Shown here piece by piece: positions 16,124-24,899 of a DNA stretch of 39,931 nt. The stretch is from the NCBI GenBank assembly GCA_035633255.1, contig DASQFD010000063.1, forward strand, positions 1 through 39,931. Reading direction: 5' to 3'. This stretch comes from DASQFD01 sp035633255. Its GTDB lineage: Bacteria; Actinomycetota; Actinomycetes; Actinomycetales; Dermatophilaceae. Each line of letters starts with the position of its first letter. The first letter of the stretch is position 1. Position numbers and translations under genes: made by a program. The notes under the pieces were generated by a model. It was not told the origin of the DNA. It worked only from the letters and a program-made list of their open reading frames with translations, and ran no database searches.

Positions 16124-16885
16124 TCAGCCCGGCGGCGGCACCGGGCAGACGTCGAGGTCGAAGGGCAGGGTGTCCGCGGCCCCTCGGGTGGCGAGCGCGG
16201 CCGAGCTGGTCATCCGCCGCATGAAGTGCCGCCGGCAGAGCACCTCGTACTCGATCACGCCGGAGGCCTTGTAGCCCCTTGAGCCAACTGAGCCCCTTGA
16301 GCCCCCTGAGCCCGCCGAGCCGGCCGAGCCCGCGGAGCCGCCGGCGGCCCGGGTCTCGCCGGTGTCGCCGACCACCACCTGCTCACCCTCGACGACCATG
16401 ATGCCGTCGAGCACCCGGGCGTTGTGGGTGGCCCGCCGCCCGCACCAGCACAGGGCCTCCACCTGCAGCACCTGGACCCGGTCGGCCAGCTCCACGAGGC
16501 GCTTGGAGCCCGGAAAGAGCATGGTGCGGAAGTCCGAGGTGATGCCGAAGGCGTGCACCTCGATCCCCAGCTCGTCGACGACCCGGGCGAGCTGACCGAC
16601 CTGGTCCGGGGTGTAGAACTGCGCCTCGTCGCAGATGAGGTGGTCGGCGCGGTGGCCGGTGGTGAGGTGCGCCACGAGCTCCTCCCAGAAGTCGAGCCCG
16701 GGCGTCACCTCCCGCGCGGGGGTCGCCAGCCCCAGCCGTGAGGAGAGCACCGACTCCCCGGCCCGGTCGAACTGGGTGAAGATCAGCCCCTCCCGCCCCC
16801 GGGCGCGGTAGTTGTGGTCGATCTGCAGCGCGAGCGTCGACTTCCCGCAGTCCATGGTGCCGCAGTAGAAGACGAGCTCGGCCAC
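16124..16885 (-). CDS. tdk: Thymidine kinase (type II) with a Gly/Ser-rich insertion
   Basis: Phosphorylates thymidine to dTMP in the salvage pathway. P-loop GTMDCGKST (9-17), the DEAQF Walker-B-like motif (86-90), lasso-region zinc ligands C146, C148 (ALCWCG) and the C217/H220 pair (VLCRRH). 253 residues, longer than the common 190-225: residues 178-208 form an insertion of Gly-Ser-Ala repeats between the lasso beta-strand and the last cysteine. It is coded by a perfect 9-bp period (16281-16343). Because it is flexible and outside the nucleotide site, activity is probably kept. GTG start with weak AGGG upstream. The downstream end converges with sepH. Confidence 0.95.
   Translation of the reverse strand: MAELVFYCGTMDCGKSTLALQIDHNYRARGREGLIFTQFDRAGESVLSSRLGLATPAREVTPGLDFWEELVAHLTTGHRADHLICDEAQFYTPDQVGQLARVVDELGIEVHAFGITSDFRTMLFPGSKRLVELADRVQVLQVEALCWCGRRATHNARVLDGIMVVEGEQVVVGDTGETRAAGGSAGSAGSAGSGGSRGSVGSRGYKASGVIEYEVLCRRHFMRRMTSSAALATRGAADTLPFDLDVCPVPPPG
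16281..16343. repeat. 9-bp tandem repeat inside tdk
   Basis: The core GAGCC recurs at 16281, 16290, 16299, 16308, 16317, 16326 and 16335, exactly 9 bases apart, with degenerate flanks. On the coding strand it gives Gly-Ser-(Ala/Arg/Val) triplets. It has the same period and strand relation as the repeat in the DUF3159 gene. Confidence 0.9.
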
Positions 16886-16895
16886 GGCTGGAACC

Positions 16896-18059
16896 CTAGC
16901 CCGGCGCGCCCGCCGAGCGGGCCGGCACGTGGAGCACCGGCACGGTCGTCTCGGCCGGGGTCAGCGAGCCGTGCAGGCCGAGCAGTGCGAGCAGCTCGGG
17001 CCGCTGGGACCGGGAGTCGACGACCGCGAAGTGGTCGCGCATCGCGACGACCACGTCGCCCACCCGGGCGAGGTTGCGGTCCTCCACCGGGCCGAACCAG
17101 CCCTCCGCCAGCACCTCCTCGCGGGTCCGCACCAGCGCCCGCTCACCGAGCCGGTCGGTCCACGTCGCAAGCACCTCGTCTCTCGCCCCGGGCTCGCAGT
17201 AGAGCTGGAGGGCGCGGGGCTCCCCGCCGACGTGCCGGACCCCGGCGGCGAGCACCGGGTCGGTGCCCACGTCGAGACGCTCGTCGTGGGGGCAGCTGAT
17301 CATGCCGTGGTCGGCGGTGATGGTGAGCGAGGCGTCGGCCGGCAGGCCGGCGGCGAGCCGGCCCAGCTCGCGGTCCAGGCTCTCGAGCTCCTCACCCCAC
17401 TCCAGCCCGTCGGGCCCGTGGACGTGCCCCACCTTGTCCAGCTCGCCCCAGTAGAGGTAGACCAGCGCCCGGTCGGTCGCCCGGACGCAGGAGAGGGCGA
17501 TGTCGACCCGCGCGTCGAGCCGGTCCCCCGCAGCGAACCGCCCACCGCGCAGCGCCGCCCGGGTCAGGCCCGAGCCGTCGAAGAAGCCGGGCCCGATCCG
17601 GGTGACTGGCACCCCGGCGCGCTCGGCCAGCTCGAAGACGGTGCGGTGCGGCTGCCACGCCTCCGGGACGGGACCGTCCTCCCAGGAGAGCTCGTTGAGG
17701 AGCCGGTCCTCCCCCGGGACCAGCACCTGGTACCCGAGCAGCCCGTGGGAGCCGGGGGGGAGCCCGGTGCCGAAGGTGCCCATCGACGTGGCGGTCGTCG
17801 AGGGAAAGCCGCTCGGGACCGAGTGCCCGTGCGGCAGCAGCGAGCGCAGGAACGGGGCGTGGCCCCCACGCCGCCGCAGCAGATCGTCGCCGAGACCGTC
17901 CACGAGGACCACCACGGCACGCCGGGCGGGCGGCAACGCCAGCCGCGGCACCGTCGCCAGGCCCTGCGGGGCCACCGCGACCTCGAGTGAGGCCGCGACC
18001 GAGGGCAGCACCGAGGCCAGGGTCGGCGCCTCGTAGGAGGGTGCGCGCAGGTCGGCCAC
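16896..18059 (-). CDS. Nucleotide pyrophosphatase/phosphodiesterase (alkaline-phosphatase fold)
   Basis: 387 residues, cytoplasmic (no signal peptide). Alkaline-phosphatase-superfamily landmarks: VVVLVDGLGDDLL (metal Asp), the nucleophile region GFPSTTATSMGTFGTGLPPGSHGLLGYQV, YWGELDKVGHVHGP (second metal site, Asp and His) and TADHGMI (Asp-His). It most resembles type I phosphodiesterases/nucleotide pyrophosphatases; the natural substrate is unknown. GTG start at 18059 lies 5 bases after the DUF5998 stop, and its stop is 10 bases before tdk, so DUF5998, this gene and tdk probably form one operon. No ribosome site is obvious. Confidence 0.9.
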   Translation of the reverse strand: MADLRAPSYEAPTLASVLPSVAASLEVAVAPQGLATVPRLALPPARRAVVVLVDGLGDDLLRRRGGHAPFLRSLLPHGHSVPSGFPSTTATSMGTFGTGLPPGSHGLLGYQVLVPGEDRLLNELSWEDGPVPEAWQPHRTVFELAERAGVPVTRIGPGFFDGSGLTRAALRGGRFAAGDRLDARVDIALSCVRATDRALVYLYWGELDKVGHVHGPDGLEWGEELESLDRELGRLAAGLPADASLTITADHGMISCPHDERLDVGTDPVLAAGVRHVGGEPRALQLYCEPGARDEVLATWTDRLGERALVRTREEVLAEGWFGPVEDRNLARVGDVVVAMRDHFAVVDSRSQRPELLALLGLHGSLTPAETTVPVLHVPARSAGAPG

Positions 18060-18064
18060 GCCGG

Positions 18065-18655
18065 TCAGGACCGGCCGATGGCGGCCGAGAGCCGCTCGGC
18101 GAAGGCGAGCGCCGAGTTCAGGGCCCGCTCGCCGTCCGCGGCCGAGGAGATCCGCAGGGCGATGTCGTCACTGGTGATGGTGCCCTCGTAGCCGTGGTCG
18201 GCGTCGCAGGACGGGTCCGCGCACACGGCCGGCAGGAGGTCCACCCGGGAGACCGCGCCCCAGCCCAGGGTGAGGGTCAGCTCGCGGCCGAGGGTGCCCG
18301 GCACGTAGGACTCCGGGCTCTCCACCACGTGGGTGAGCATGACGCCCGTGACGGCCGAGAGGGGGATGCTCTCGGTGGTCGCGGTGGCGACGTTGCGCGG
18401 GGCCGGGGGCTCGTCCGCGTGGTCGTCGGCGTGGGTGATGAGCAGACGGGTGTCGGTGAGGGCCAGCACGGTGATGTGCCGGCGCACGACGTCCTCGTCG
18501 AAGGTCGTCTCCAGGTGCACCAGGTGGCTGCTGACCGGCTCACCGACCAGGGCCGCGCGCACGACGTCGGCGACCAGCGCCGGGTAGTAGCCGGCCCGGT
18601 CGATGGCGGCGGTGAGGTCGGCCGGCAGGGTCGGCGCGTCGAAGGTGCGGTCCAT
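18065..18655 (-). CDS. DUF5998 family protein
   Basis: 196 residues, soluble. Recognisable by MDRTFDAPTLPADLTAAIDRAGYYPALVADVVRAAL at the start, the strand LVHLETTFDEDVVRRHITVLALTDTRLLITHADDH, SAVTGVMLTHVV, and a CADPSCDADHGYEG segment whose two cysteines and histidine could bind metal. The family is actinobacterial and of unknown function, usually next to the phosphodiesterase gene as here. ATG 18655 has no ribosome site; CACAAT six bases upstream may be a -10, giving a leaderless start. The 134 bases upstream (18656-18789) contain a G/C-rich imperfect hairpin around CACGGCGTGCCGG, a possible terminator for the gene at 18790-21471 but lacking a T-run. Confidence 0.9.
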   Translation of the reverse strand: MDRTFDAPTLPADLTAAIDRAGYYPALVADVVRAALVGEPVSSHLVHLETTFDEDVVRRHITVLALTDTRLLITHADDHADEPPAPRNVATATTESIPLSAVTGVMLTHVVESPESYVPGTLGRELTLTLGWGAVSRVDLLPAVCADPSCDADHGYEGTITSDDIALRISSAADGERALNSALAFAERLSAAIGRS

Positions 18656-18789
18656 ACGGCCATTGTGCCGCACCCCCGCAGCGCTCTCCGTGGCCCGAGC
18701 GGCCCGCTGTGGAGGACCGGCGGGGCCCACCGGGAGGCACGGGCACGCGCTCGGGCACGGCGTGCCGGCCGTCGTGCCGGCTGCCCGCC

Positions 18790-21471
18790 TCAGGTGAGGG
18801 CGCGCCGCCCGGGGTCGGTGCGCCGGGGGGCCGGTCCCAGCGTGACCTCGGCCCCGAGCACGTCCACACCGTGCGGCTGGGCGTTGACCGGGTTGAGGAG
18901 GAGTGAGGCCACCTCGGGAAGGTCGTCGGCGAGCACCGACACGCGGGCGATGAGGTCGGCGAGCGCGGCGCGGTGCACCGGCGTCGCGCCCCGGTGCCCG
19001 GACAGGACCGGGGCCGCCTTGATCGAGGAGATGAGCTCGGAGACGTTGACGTCGGTGAGCGGGGGGATGCGGTAGGCCACGTCGCCGAGCAGCTCGGTCG
19101 GCAGGCCTGCCACGCCGAAGGAGACGACCGGGCCGAAGAGGGGGTCCTCGTCGGAGGTGACGCAGCAGGCCACCCCGGGCGTCGCCATCCGCTGGACGGC
19201 GAACTGGTTCGCGTCCACGGGCGCCAGCCGCTCCGTGAGCGAGTCCCAGGCCTCGCGCAGCGCCGCCTCGGATTGCAGGTCGACGCGCACCCCGCCGACC
19301 CCGCCGACGTGCCGCACCATCGGCGCGGTGGACTTCAGCACCACGGGGTAGCCGATGGCGGCGCCCGCCGCCACCGCCTCCTCGACGTCGCCGACCGCCT
19401 TCCTCGGCCACGGGACGATGCCGTAGGCGCCGAGCAGGGTCGTGACCTCCTCGTCGTCCAGGCGCCGGCCCTCGGGGGAGTCGGCCAGCACCCGCTCCAC
19501 GACCTCCTCGGCGGCCCGGCGGTGGATCCCGGAGGGCGCCACCGGGGTGCCGCGGTCCCGAGCCCGCCACTCGGCATACTTCGTCGCCGCGGTGAGGGCG
19601 CGCACGGCGTCCTCGGGGAGCGTGTAGACCGGGATCGACTGGCTGTGGGCCCCTCCCGTGCCACGCACGGACGCGTGACCGTCGTCCACCCCGCGCATGC
19701 CCAGGAAGGTCGCCAGGCACGGCTTGCCCGAGCCGCGCGCGGCCTCGCGCACCGCGCGGGCCACGTCCTCGTCGTAGGTCACGAGCGGCGGGATGAAGCA
19801 CGCGACCACGGAGTCGACGGTCTCGTCCGCGAAGGCCTTGTCCAGGGCGGTGCGGAAGTCCTCCGCGGACGCCTCGGAGTCCAGGGAGACCGGGCCGTGG
19901 GAGACCTCGAGCCCCCAGCTCACGCACGCCTCGGCGGTGAGGACGCCGAGGGCGTCGGAGTTGCCGACGATCCCGACCCGGCGGCCGGAGGGCAGGGGCT
20001 GGTGGACGACCAGCTGCGCGATGTCGAAGAGCTGGTGGACGTTCTCCACCCGGATCACGCCGGACTGCCGCAGCATCGCGTCGAAGACCTCTGGACGCGC
20101 CTTGGTCGCCCGGACCCGGTGCCCGGGCGGGACGCCGTAGCCCGACACCCCGGACTTGATGACGACGACCGGCTTGATGGCCGCGAGGTTGCGGGCGACG
20201 CGGGAGAACTTGCGCGGGTTGCCCATGGACTCGATGTAGAGCCCGACGGCGCTGGTCCGGTCGTCGTCGATCCAGTACTGCATGATGTCGTTGCCGGAGA
20301 CGTCGACGCGGTTGCCGGCCGAGGCGAAGGTCGAGATGCCGAGGCGGCGCCGGGCCGCCGAGGCGAGCACGGCGATCCCGAGCGCCCCGGACTGGGCGAA
20401 GAGCCCGAAGCTGCCGGCCGGCGGCAGGGTGGGCGAGAGGGTCGCGTTGAGCCGGACGTCCTCGGCGTTGTTGATGATGCCGAAGGAGTTGGGCCCGACC
20501 ACCCGCATGCCCGCGCCCCGCGCCCGGGCCACCAGCTCGGTCTGCAGCGCCACGCCGGCCTCGCCGCGCTCGCCGAAGCCGGACGCCACCACGAGCAGGG
20601 CCTTCACCCCCGCCTCGGCGCACTGCTCGACCACGGCGCCCACCGCCCGCGCGGGCACGGCCACGACGGCGAGGTCGACCGTCCCGGGGACGTCCGCGAC
20701 GGTCGGGTAGGCCTTGCGGCCGAGCACCTCGTCGGCCTTGGGGTTGACCGGGTGCACCTGACCGGTGAACCCGCCCGCGAGCAGGTTCGCCAGGAACATG
20801 TTGCCCATCGTCCCCTCGCGGCGGCTGGCCCCGACCACGGCGACGACGTGCGGGTGGAGGATCCGGCGGACGCTGATCGACTCGGCGCGGTGCTCACGCG
20901 CCATCGCCACGGCCTTGGACCGGTCGGTGGGCTCGATGTCGAAGCCGACCTGCACCACGCCGTCCTCGATCCGGCGCTTGACCTCGTAGCCGGCGTCGGC
21001 GAAGACCTGGAGCATCTTGCGGTTCTGGGGGAGCACCTCGGCGGTGAACCGGGTGATGCCGATCTCCGAGGCGATCGCGGCCAGGTGCTCCAGCAGCACC
21101 GAGCCGATCCCCTTGCCGTGGTAGTGGTCGCTGATGTTGAACGCGACCTCGGCGCTTCCGTCGTCGATCCGGTCGTAGCGCCCGACCCCGATGATGTCCT
21201 CGCGCATCGTCACCACCAGCGCCACCCGATCGCGGTAGTCGACGTTGGTGAAGCGGTGCACGTCCCGTTCGCTCAGCCGCTTCAGCGGGGCGAAGAAGCG
21301 CAGGTAGATGGACTCGTCGGACTGCCCGGCGTGGAAGCGCTGCAGCCCCTCGGCGTCGCTCGGCTTGATCGGGCGGACGTGGGCCACCGTGCCGTCCCTC
21401 AGCACGACGTCGGCCTCCCACTCAACCGGGTACCCAGGGGGCAGGGCCGGGTCGTCGTCCATGCACCCCAT
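18790..21471 (-). CDS. Bifunctional GNAT acetyltransferase / ADP-forming acyl-CoA synthetase-like protein (Pat-like)
   Basis: 893 residues. N-terminal GNAT domain (about 15-190: VLRDGTVAHVRPIKPSDAEGLQRFH, then YHGKGIGSVLLEHLAAIA, the acetyl-CoA loop); CoA-binding Rossmann domain (about 205-310: VVAVVGASRREGTMGN); succinyl-CoA-ligase-like domains (FAQSGALGIAVL, GNRVDVSGNDIMQYW, VVIKSG); and a C-terminal ATP-grasp domain (LLGAYGIVPWPRKAV, YPVVLKSTAPMVRHVGGVGGVRV). Active ADP-forming synthetases have HKTDVGGV here; this protein keeps the His but has VGG for the next residues. That suits a protein (lysine) acetyltransferase that senses acyl-CoA better than a working ligase; this is inference. Start either ATG 21471 or ATG 21462. 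The first lies in an inverted repeat (21466-21483). Single gene, divergent from the nitroreductase. Confidence 0.9.
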   Translation of the reverse strand: MGCMDDDPALPPGYPVEWEADVVLRDGTVAHVRPIKPSDAEGLQRFHAGQSDESIYLRFFAPLKRLSERDVHRFTNVDYRDRVALVVTMREDIIGVGRYDRIDDGSAEVAFNISDHYHGKGIGSVLLEHLAAIASEIGITRFTAEVLPQNRKMLQVFADAGYEVKRRIEDGVVQVGFDIEPTDRSKAVAMAREHRAESISVRRILHPHVVAVVGASRREGTMGNMFLANLLAGGFTGQVHPVNPKADEVLGRKAYPTVADVPGTVDLAVVAVPARAVGAVVEQCAEAGVKALLVVASGFGERGEAGVALQTELVARARGAGMRVVGPNSFGIINNAEDVRLNATLSPTLPPAGSFGLFAQSGALGIAVLASAARRRLGISTFASAGNRVDVSGNDIMQYWIDDDRTSAVGLYIESMGNPRKFSRVARNLAAIKPVVVIKSGVSGYGVPPGHRVRATKARPEVFDAMLRQSGVIRVENVHQLFDIAQLVVHQPLPSGRRVGIVGNSDALGVLTAEACVSWGLEVSHGPVSLDSEASAEDFRTALDKAFADETVDSVVACFIPPLVTYDEDVARAVREAARGSGKPCLATFLGMRGVDDGHASVRGTGGAHSQSIPVYTLPEDAVRALTAATKYAEWRARDRGTPVAPSGIHRRAAEEVVERVLADSPEGRRLDDEEVTTLLGAYGIVPWPRKAVGDVEEAVAAGAAIGYPVVLKSTAPMVRHVGGVGGVRVDLQSEAALREAWDSLTERLAPVDANQFAVQRMATPGVACCVTSDEDPLFGPVVSFGVAGLPTELLGDVAYRIPPLTDVNVSELISSIKAAPVLSGHRGATPVHRAALADLIARVSVLADDLPEVASLLLNPVNAQPHGVDVLGAEVTLGPAPRRTDPGRRALT

Positions 21472-21483
21472 GGTCGCATGGGG
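21466..21483. promoter_or_regulatory. Inverted repeat over the start of the GNAT/synthetase gene
   Basis: CCCCAT-GGTCGC-ATGGGG: 6-base arms, 6-base spacer, overlapping ATG 21471. It may be an operator or a small RNA hairpin near the start codon. It is short and G/C-rich, so chance is possible. Confidence 0.4.
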
Positions 21484-21592
21484 CGAGCGCCCGCCGGCCG
21501 GGTTGCGCGCGGGGCGGCACGGCGCACCGCATCTCGCCCCGGGTGTTCACGCGCCCGTCACCCGCCGGTGTGCCGTGGGCTTGAATGCCGTC

Positions 21593-22354
21593 ATGGAGCT
21601 CACCGAGGCGGTGCGTCGCCGCCGCATGGTCCGGCGCTTCGACCCGGCGCGGCCGGTCGACCTCGCCACGGTCCGGCGGCTCGTCGACCTCGCGACCCGC
21701 GCCCCGAGCGCGGGCAACGCCGGGGGCCGGGACTTCGTCGCCCTGCTCGACGAGGCGGACCGCGCGGCGTTCTGGTCGGCCGCGACGCCCGGTCACCACG
21801 CGCCGCGCCCGCCCGCGGTCCCTCCCGACGGGCACGACACGGGGGGCACCACCCCCCCACCGGGGCCGGACGCCTGGCTCGCGGGGGTGCGGGCGGCACC
21901 GGCGCTGCTGGTCTGCCTCAGCGACCCCACGGCATACCTGGACCGCTACGCCGAGCCGGACAAGGGCTGGACCGACCGGTCCTTGGACCGCTGGCCCATC
22001 CCCTACTGGGACATCGACACCGCCATGGCGGCGATGCTCGTCCTCCTCGGTGCGGTCGACGCCGGTCTGGGCGCGCTCTTCTTCGGCGTGCCGGCCGAGC
22101 GGCACCAGGCGGTCCGGGCCGCGCTCGAGGTCCCGGCGGACCGGCGGCTGGTGGGCGTGGTGGCGCTCGGCCACGAGGCGGCGCGGGTCCGCAGCCCCTC
22201 GCTGCGCCGCGGACGCCGCGGGGTGGAGCAGGTGCTCTCGCTCGGGCGGTTCGGCGCGTCGGCGGCGGCCCCGTCGGACACCTCGGCGAGGATGGGCGCG
22301 ACTCCCGACCCCGGGACTCCAGGCCCCCGCACCCCGACGGAGCAGCACCCCTGA
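21593..22354 (+). CDS. Nitroreductase family protein
   Basis: 253 residues, FMN-dependent nitroreductase fold. N-terminal FMN-phosphate site RRRRMVRRFDPARPVD, then LATRAPSAGNAGGRDFVAL, and the dimer/FMN helix YWDIDTAMAAMLVLLGAVDAGLGALFFGVPAERH, then VGVVALGHEA. An insertion rich in Pro/Gly/His (about 65-95) and a disordered tail are unusual. Substrate not predictable. I chose ATG 21593 because it begins the conserved MELTEAVRRRR; TTGAAT six bases upstream may be a -10 of a leaderless message. The frame stays open to 21308, but that part is antisense to the GNAT/synthetase gene. The stop shares an A with the parC start (TGATG), so it is probably co-transcribed with parC. Confidence 0.9.
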   Translation: MELTEAVRRRRMVRRFDPARPVDLATVRRLVDLATRAPSAGNAGGRDFVALLDEADRAAFWSAATPGHHAPRPPAVPPDGHDTGGTTPPPGPDAWLAGVRAAPALLVCLSDPTAYLDRYAEPDKGWTDRSLDRWPIPYWDIDTAMAAMLVLLGAVDAGLGALFFGVPAERHQAVRAALEVPADRRLVGVVALGHEAARVRSPSLRRGRRGVEQVLSLGRFGASAAAPSDTSARMGATPDPGTPGPRTPTEQHP

Positions 22355-24804
22355 TGGCCCGCCGCACCAAGCCCGAACGGCCGCCCGAGGCGGAGCCGAC
22401 CACCGGGCGGATCGTCGACGTCGACGTCGAGGAGGAGATGCGCACCGCCTTCCTCGAGTACTCCTACAGCGTCATCTACAGCCGGGCGCTGCCCGACGCC
22501 CGCGACGGGCTGAAGCCGGTCCAGCGCCGGATCCTCTACGGCATGAGCGAGCTCGGCCTGCGCCCGGACCGCGGCCACGTCAAGTGCAGCCGCGTGGTCG
22601 GCGAGGTGATGGGCAAGTACCACCCCCACGGCGACAGCGCGATCTACGACGCCCTGGTCCGGATGGCGCAGCCGTTCACCATGCGCCTGCCACTGGTGGA
22701 CGGCCACGGCAACTTCGGCTCCCTCGACGACGGCCCGGCCGCCTCCCGCTACACCGAGGCCCGGATGGCGCCGGCCGCCCTGCTCATGGTCGGCTCGCTC
22801 GACGAGGACACCGTCGACTTCGTCCCCAACTACGACGACCAGCTCCTGCAGCCGGCGGTCCTGCCGGCGGCCTTCCCCAACCTCCTCGTCAACGGCGCCA
22901 GCGGCATCGCCGTCGGCATGGCGACCTCGATGCCGCCGCACAACCTCGTCGAGGTGATCGGCGCGGCCCGCCACCTGCTCGACCACCCGGACTGCACCCT
23001 CGAGGACCTCATGCGGTTCGTCCCGGGCCCCGACCTCCCGGCGGGGGGCCGCATCGTCGGGCTGGACGGCATACGGGAGGCGTATGCGACCGGACGGGGC
23101 ACCTTCCGCACCCGCGCGACGGCGCGCGTCGAGAAGGTCACCGCCCGGCGCTCGGGCATCGTGGTCACCGAGCTGCCCTACCTCATCGGCCCGGAGAAGG
23201 TCATCGAGCGGATGAAGACGCTCGTGCAGTCCAGGAAGCTGCAGGGCGTCAGCGACGTCAAGGACCTCACCGACCGCACCCACGGCCTGCGCCTGGTGAT
23301 CGAGGTCAAGATCGGCTTCCACCCCGAGGCGGTGCTCGAGCAGCTCTACCGGCTGACGCCGATGGAGGACTCCTTCGGCATCAACAACGTCGCGCTGGTG
23401 GACGGCCAGCCGCAGACCCTGGGCCTGAAGGAGCTCCTCGCCTGCTACGTCGGCTTCCGGGTCGACGTGGTGCGCCGGCGCACCCGCCACCGGCTCCGCA
23501 GGCGGCAGGACCGCCTGCACCTCGTCGAGGGGCTGCTCGTCGCGATCCTGGACATCGACGAGGTCATCGCGCTGATCCGCTCCTCGGACGACGCCGCGAC
23601 CGCCAGGGCCCGGCTGGTCGCCGTCTTCGACCTCTCCGACGCGCAGGCGACCTACATCCTCGACCTGCAGCTGCGGCGGCTGACCAGGTTCTCCCGCATC
23701 GAGCTCGAGGCCGAGCGCGACGAGCTGCGGCGGCAGATCGCGGAGCTGGAGGCGCTGCTGGGAGAGGAGCGGCTGCTGCGCGCGGCGGTGTCCGCCGAGC
23801 TCGCCGAGGTGGCCAGGGCGCATGGCACCCCGCGCCGGACGGTGCTGCTGGAGTCGGCCGGCAGCCCGGTGAGCGCGGCCGCGCCGCTCGAGGTGGCTGA
23901 CGACCCCTGCTGGGCGCTGCTGTCGGTGACCGGGCTGCTCGCGCGCACCTCCACCGCGGACCCCGTCCCGGCGGACGGGCCGCGGGTCGCCCACGACGCC
24001 CTCGCCGGTGCCGTCCGCACCACCGCCCGGGGGGACCTCGGTCTGCTGACCAGCCTCGGTCGGGTCCTGCGGCTGTCCGCGCTGGAGCTGCCGAGCCTGC
24101 CGCCGCTGGGCGCCGCGCCCTCGCTCGGCGGCGGGGCGCCGGTCGCGGCGCTGCTCGACCTCGCACCCGGCGAGGAGCCGGTCACCCTCGTCCCCGCCTC
24201 GGGCGCCGGCGCGGGGATCGCCCTGGGCACCGCCTCGGGGGTCGTCAAGCGGGTGCTCGCGGAGGCCCCGGCGCGTGCGGAGTGGGAGGTGGTCTCGCTG
24301 CGGGACGGTGACCGCGTCGTCGGTGCGGCCCCGCTCGTCGACGGCGAGGAGGACCTGGTCTTCGTCACCTCCGACGCCCAGCTGCTGCGCTTCCCCGCGG
24401 CGGCGGTGCGGCCGCAGGGGCGCGCGGCCGGCGGCATGGCCGGCGTCAGGCTGGCAGCCGGCGAGCGCGTGGTCTTCTTCGGGGTCCTGGACCCCCGGGC
24501 GGACAACGTGGTGGTCACCGCGAGCGGGTCGGCGGCGGCGCTGCCCGGCACCGAGCCGGGCTCGCTCAAGGTCAGCCCGTATGCCGGGTACCCCGCCAAG
24601 GGGCGCGGCACCGCGGGCGTGCGTGCCCACCGCTTCCTGCGCGGCGAGGACACCCTGGTGCTCGCCTGGGCGGGGGCCCGGCCCGCCCGCGCCTGCGCCG
24701 CCGGCGGGGTCGCGGTGCCGCTGCCGGAGCCGACCGGCAAGCGGGACGGCTCGGGGTCCCCCGGCACCGCGGTCATCGCCGGGGTCGGCGGCCCGCCCCG
24801 CTGA
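22354..24804 (+). CDS. parC: DNA topoisomerase IV subunit A
   Basis: 816 residues. Cuts and rejoins DNA with ParE to unlink daughter chromosomes. The breakage-reunion domain starts near YSVIYSRALPDARDGLKPVQRRILYGM; the quinolone region KYHPHGDSAIYDALVRMAQPF has S95 and D99, the usual sensitive residues; the catalytic tyrosine is Y133 in AASRYTEAR. A coiled-coil tower (about 450-490) and a beta-pinwheel domain (about 510-800) follow. The start resembles actinobacterial ParC (MARRTKP...DVDVEEEM) more than GyrA. It is coupled to the nitroreductase. Its partner parE lies 4.8 kb downstream on the other strand, beyond a sugar transporter cassette. One Ile uses ATA, inside GGCATAC. Confidence 0.94.
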   Translation: MARRTKPERPPEAEPTTGRIVDVDVEEEMRTAFLEYSYSVIYSRALPDARDGLKPVQRRILYGMSELGLRPDRGHVKCSRVVGEVMGKYHPHGDSAIYDALVRMAQPFTMRLPLVDGHGNFGSLDDGPAASRYTEARMAPAALLMVGSLDEDTVDFVPNYDDQLLQPAVLPAAFPNLLVNGASGIAVGMATSMPPHNLVEVIGAARHLLDHPDCTLEDLMRFVPGPDLPAGGRIVGLDGIREAYATGRGTFRTRATARVEKVTARRSGIVVTELPYLIGPEKVIERMKTLVQSRKLQGVSDVKDLTDRTHGLRLVIEVKIGFHPEAVLEQLYRLTPMEDSFGINNVALVDGQPQTLGLKELLACYVGFRVDVVRRRTRHRLRRRQDRLHLVEGLLVAILDIDEVIALIRSSDDAATARARLVAVFDLSDAQATYILDLQLRRLTRFSRIELEAERDELRRQIAELEALLGEERLLRAAVSAELAEVARAHGTPRRTVLLESAGSPVSAAAPLEVADDPCWALLSVTGLLARTSTADPVPADGPRVAHDALAGAVRTTARGDLGLLTSLGRVLRLSALELPSLPPLGAAPSLGGGAPVAALLDLAPGEEPVTLVPASGAGAGIALGTASGVVKRVLAEAPARAEWEVVSLRDGDRVVGAAPLVDGEEDLVFVTSDAQLLRFPAAAVRPQGRAAGGMAGVRLAAGERVVFFGVLDPRADNVVVTASGSAAALPGTEPGSLKVSPYAGYPAKGRGTAGVRAHRFLRGEDTLVLAWAGARPARACAAGGVAVPLPEPTGKRDGSGSPGTAVIAGVGGPPR

Positions 24805-24899
24805 CCCGCGGCACGGCGCAGCCGCTGTCGGGCAGAACCGCTGCCACGTCGGCGGGTGCCGGTGTTACGCAATCGTTACGGCGGCCTCTCCGAAGGTCG

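Noticed and set aside
18973..22353. Very long plus-strand open frame continuous with parC (nearly 6 kb in total)
   Set aside because: The part before 22354 is antisense to the GNAT/synthetase gene and overlaps the nitroreductase in another frame; it shows only Arg/Asp/Gly/His-rich composition, as expected in high-GC DNA.
22354..24804. GyrA instead of ParC
   Set aside because: The start and N-terminal motifs resemble actinobacterial ParC, and gyrA is usually directly beside gyrB, which is not the case here; the ParE-type subunit nearby supports topoisomerase IV.
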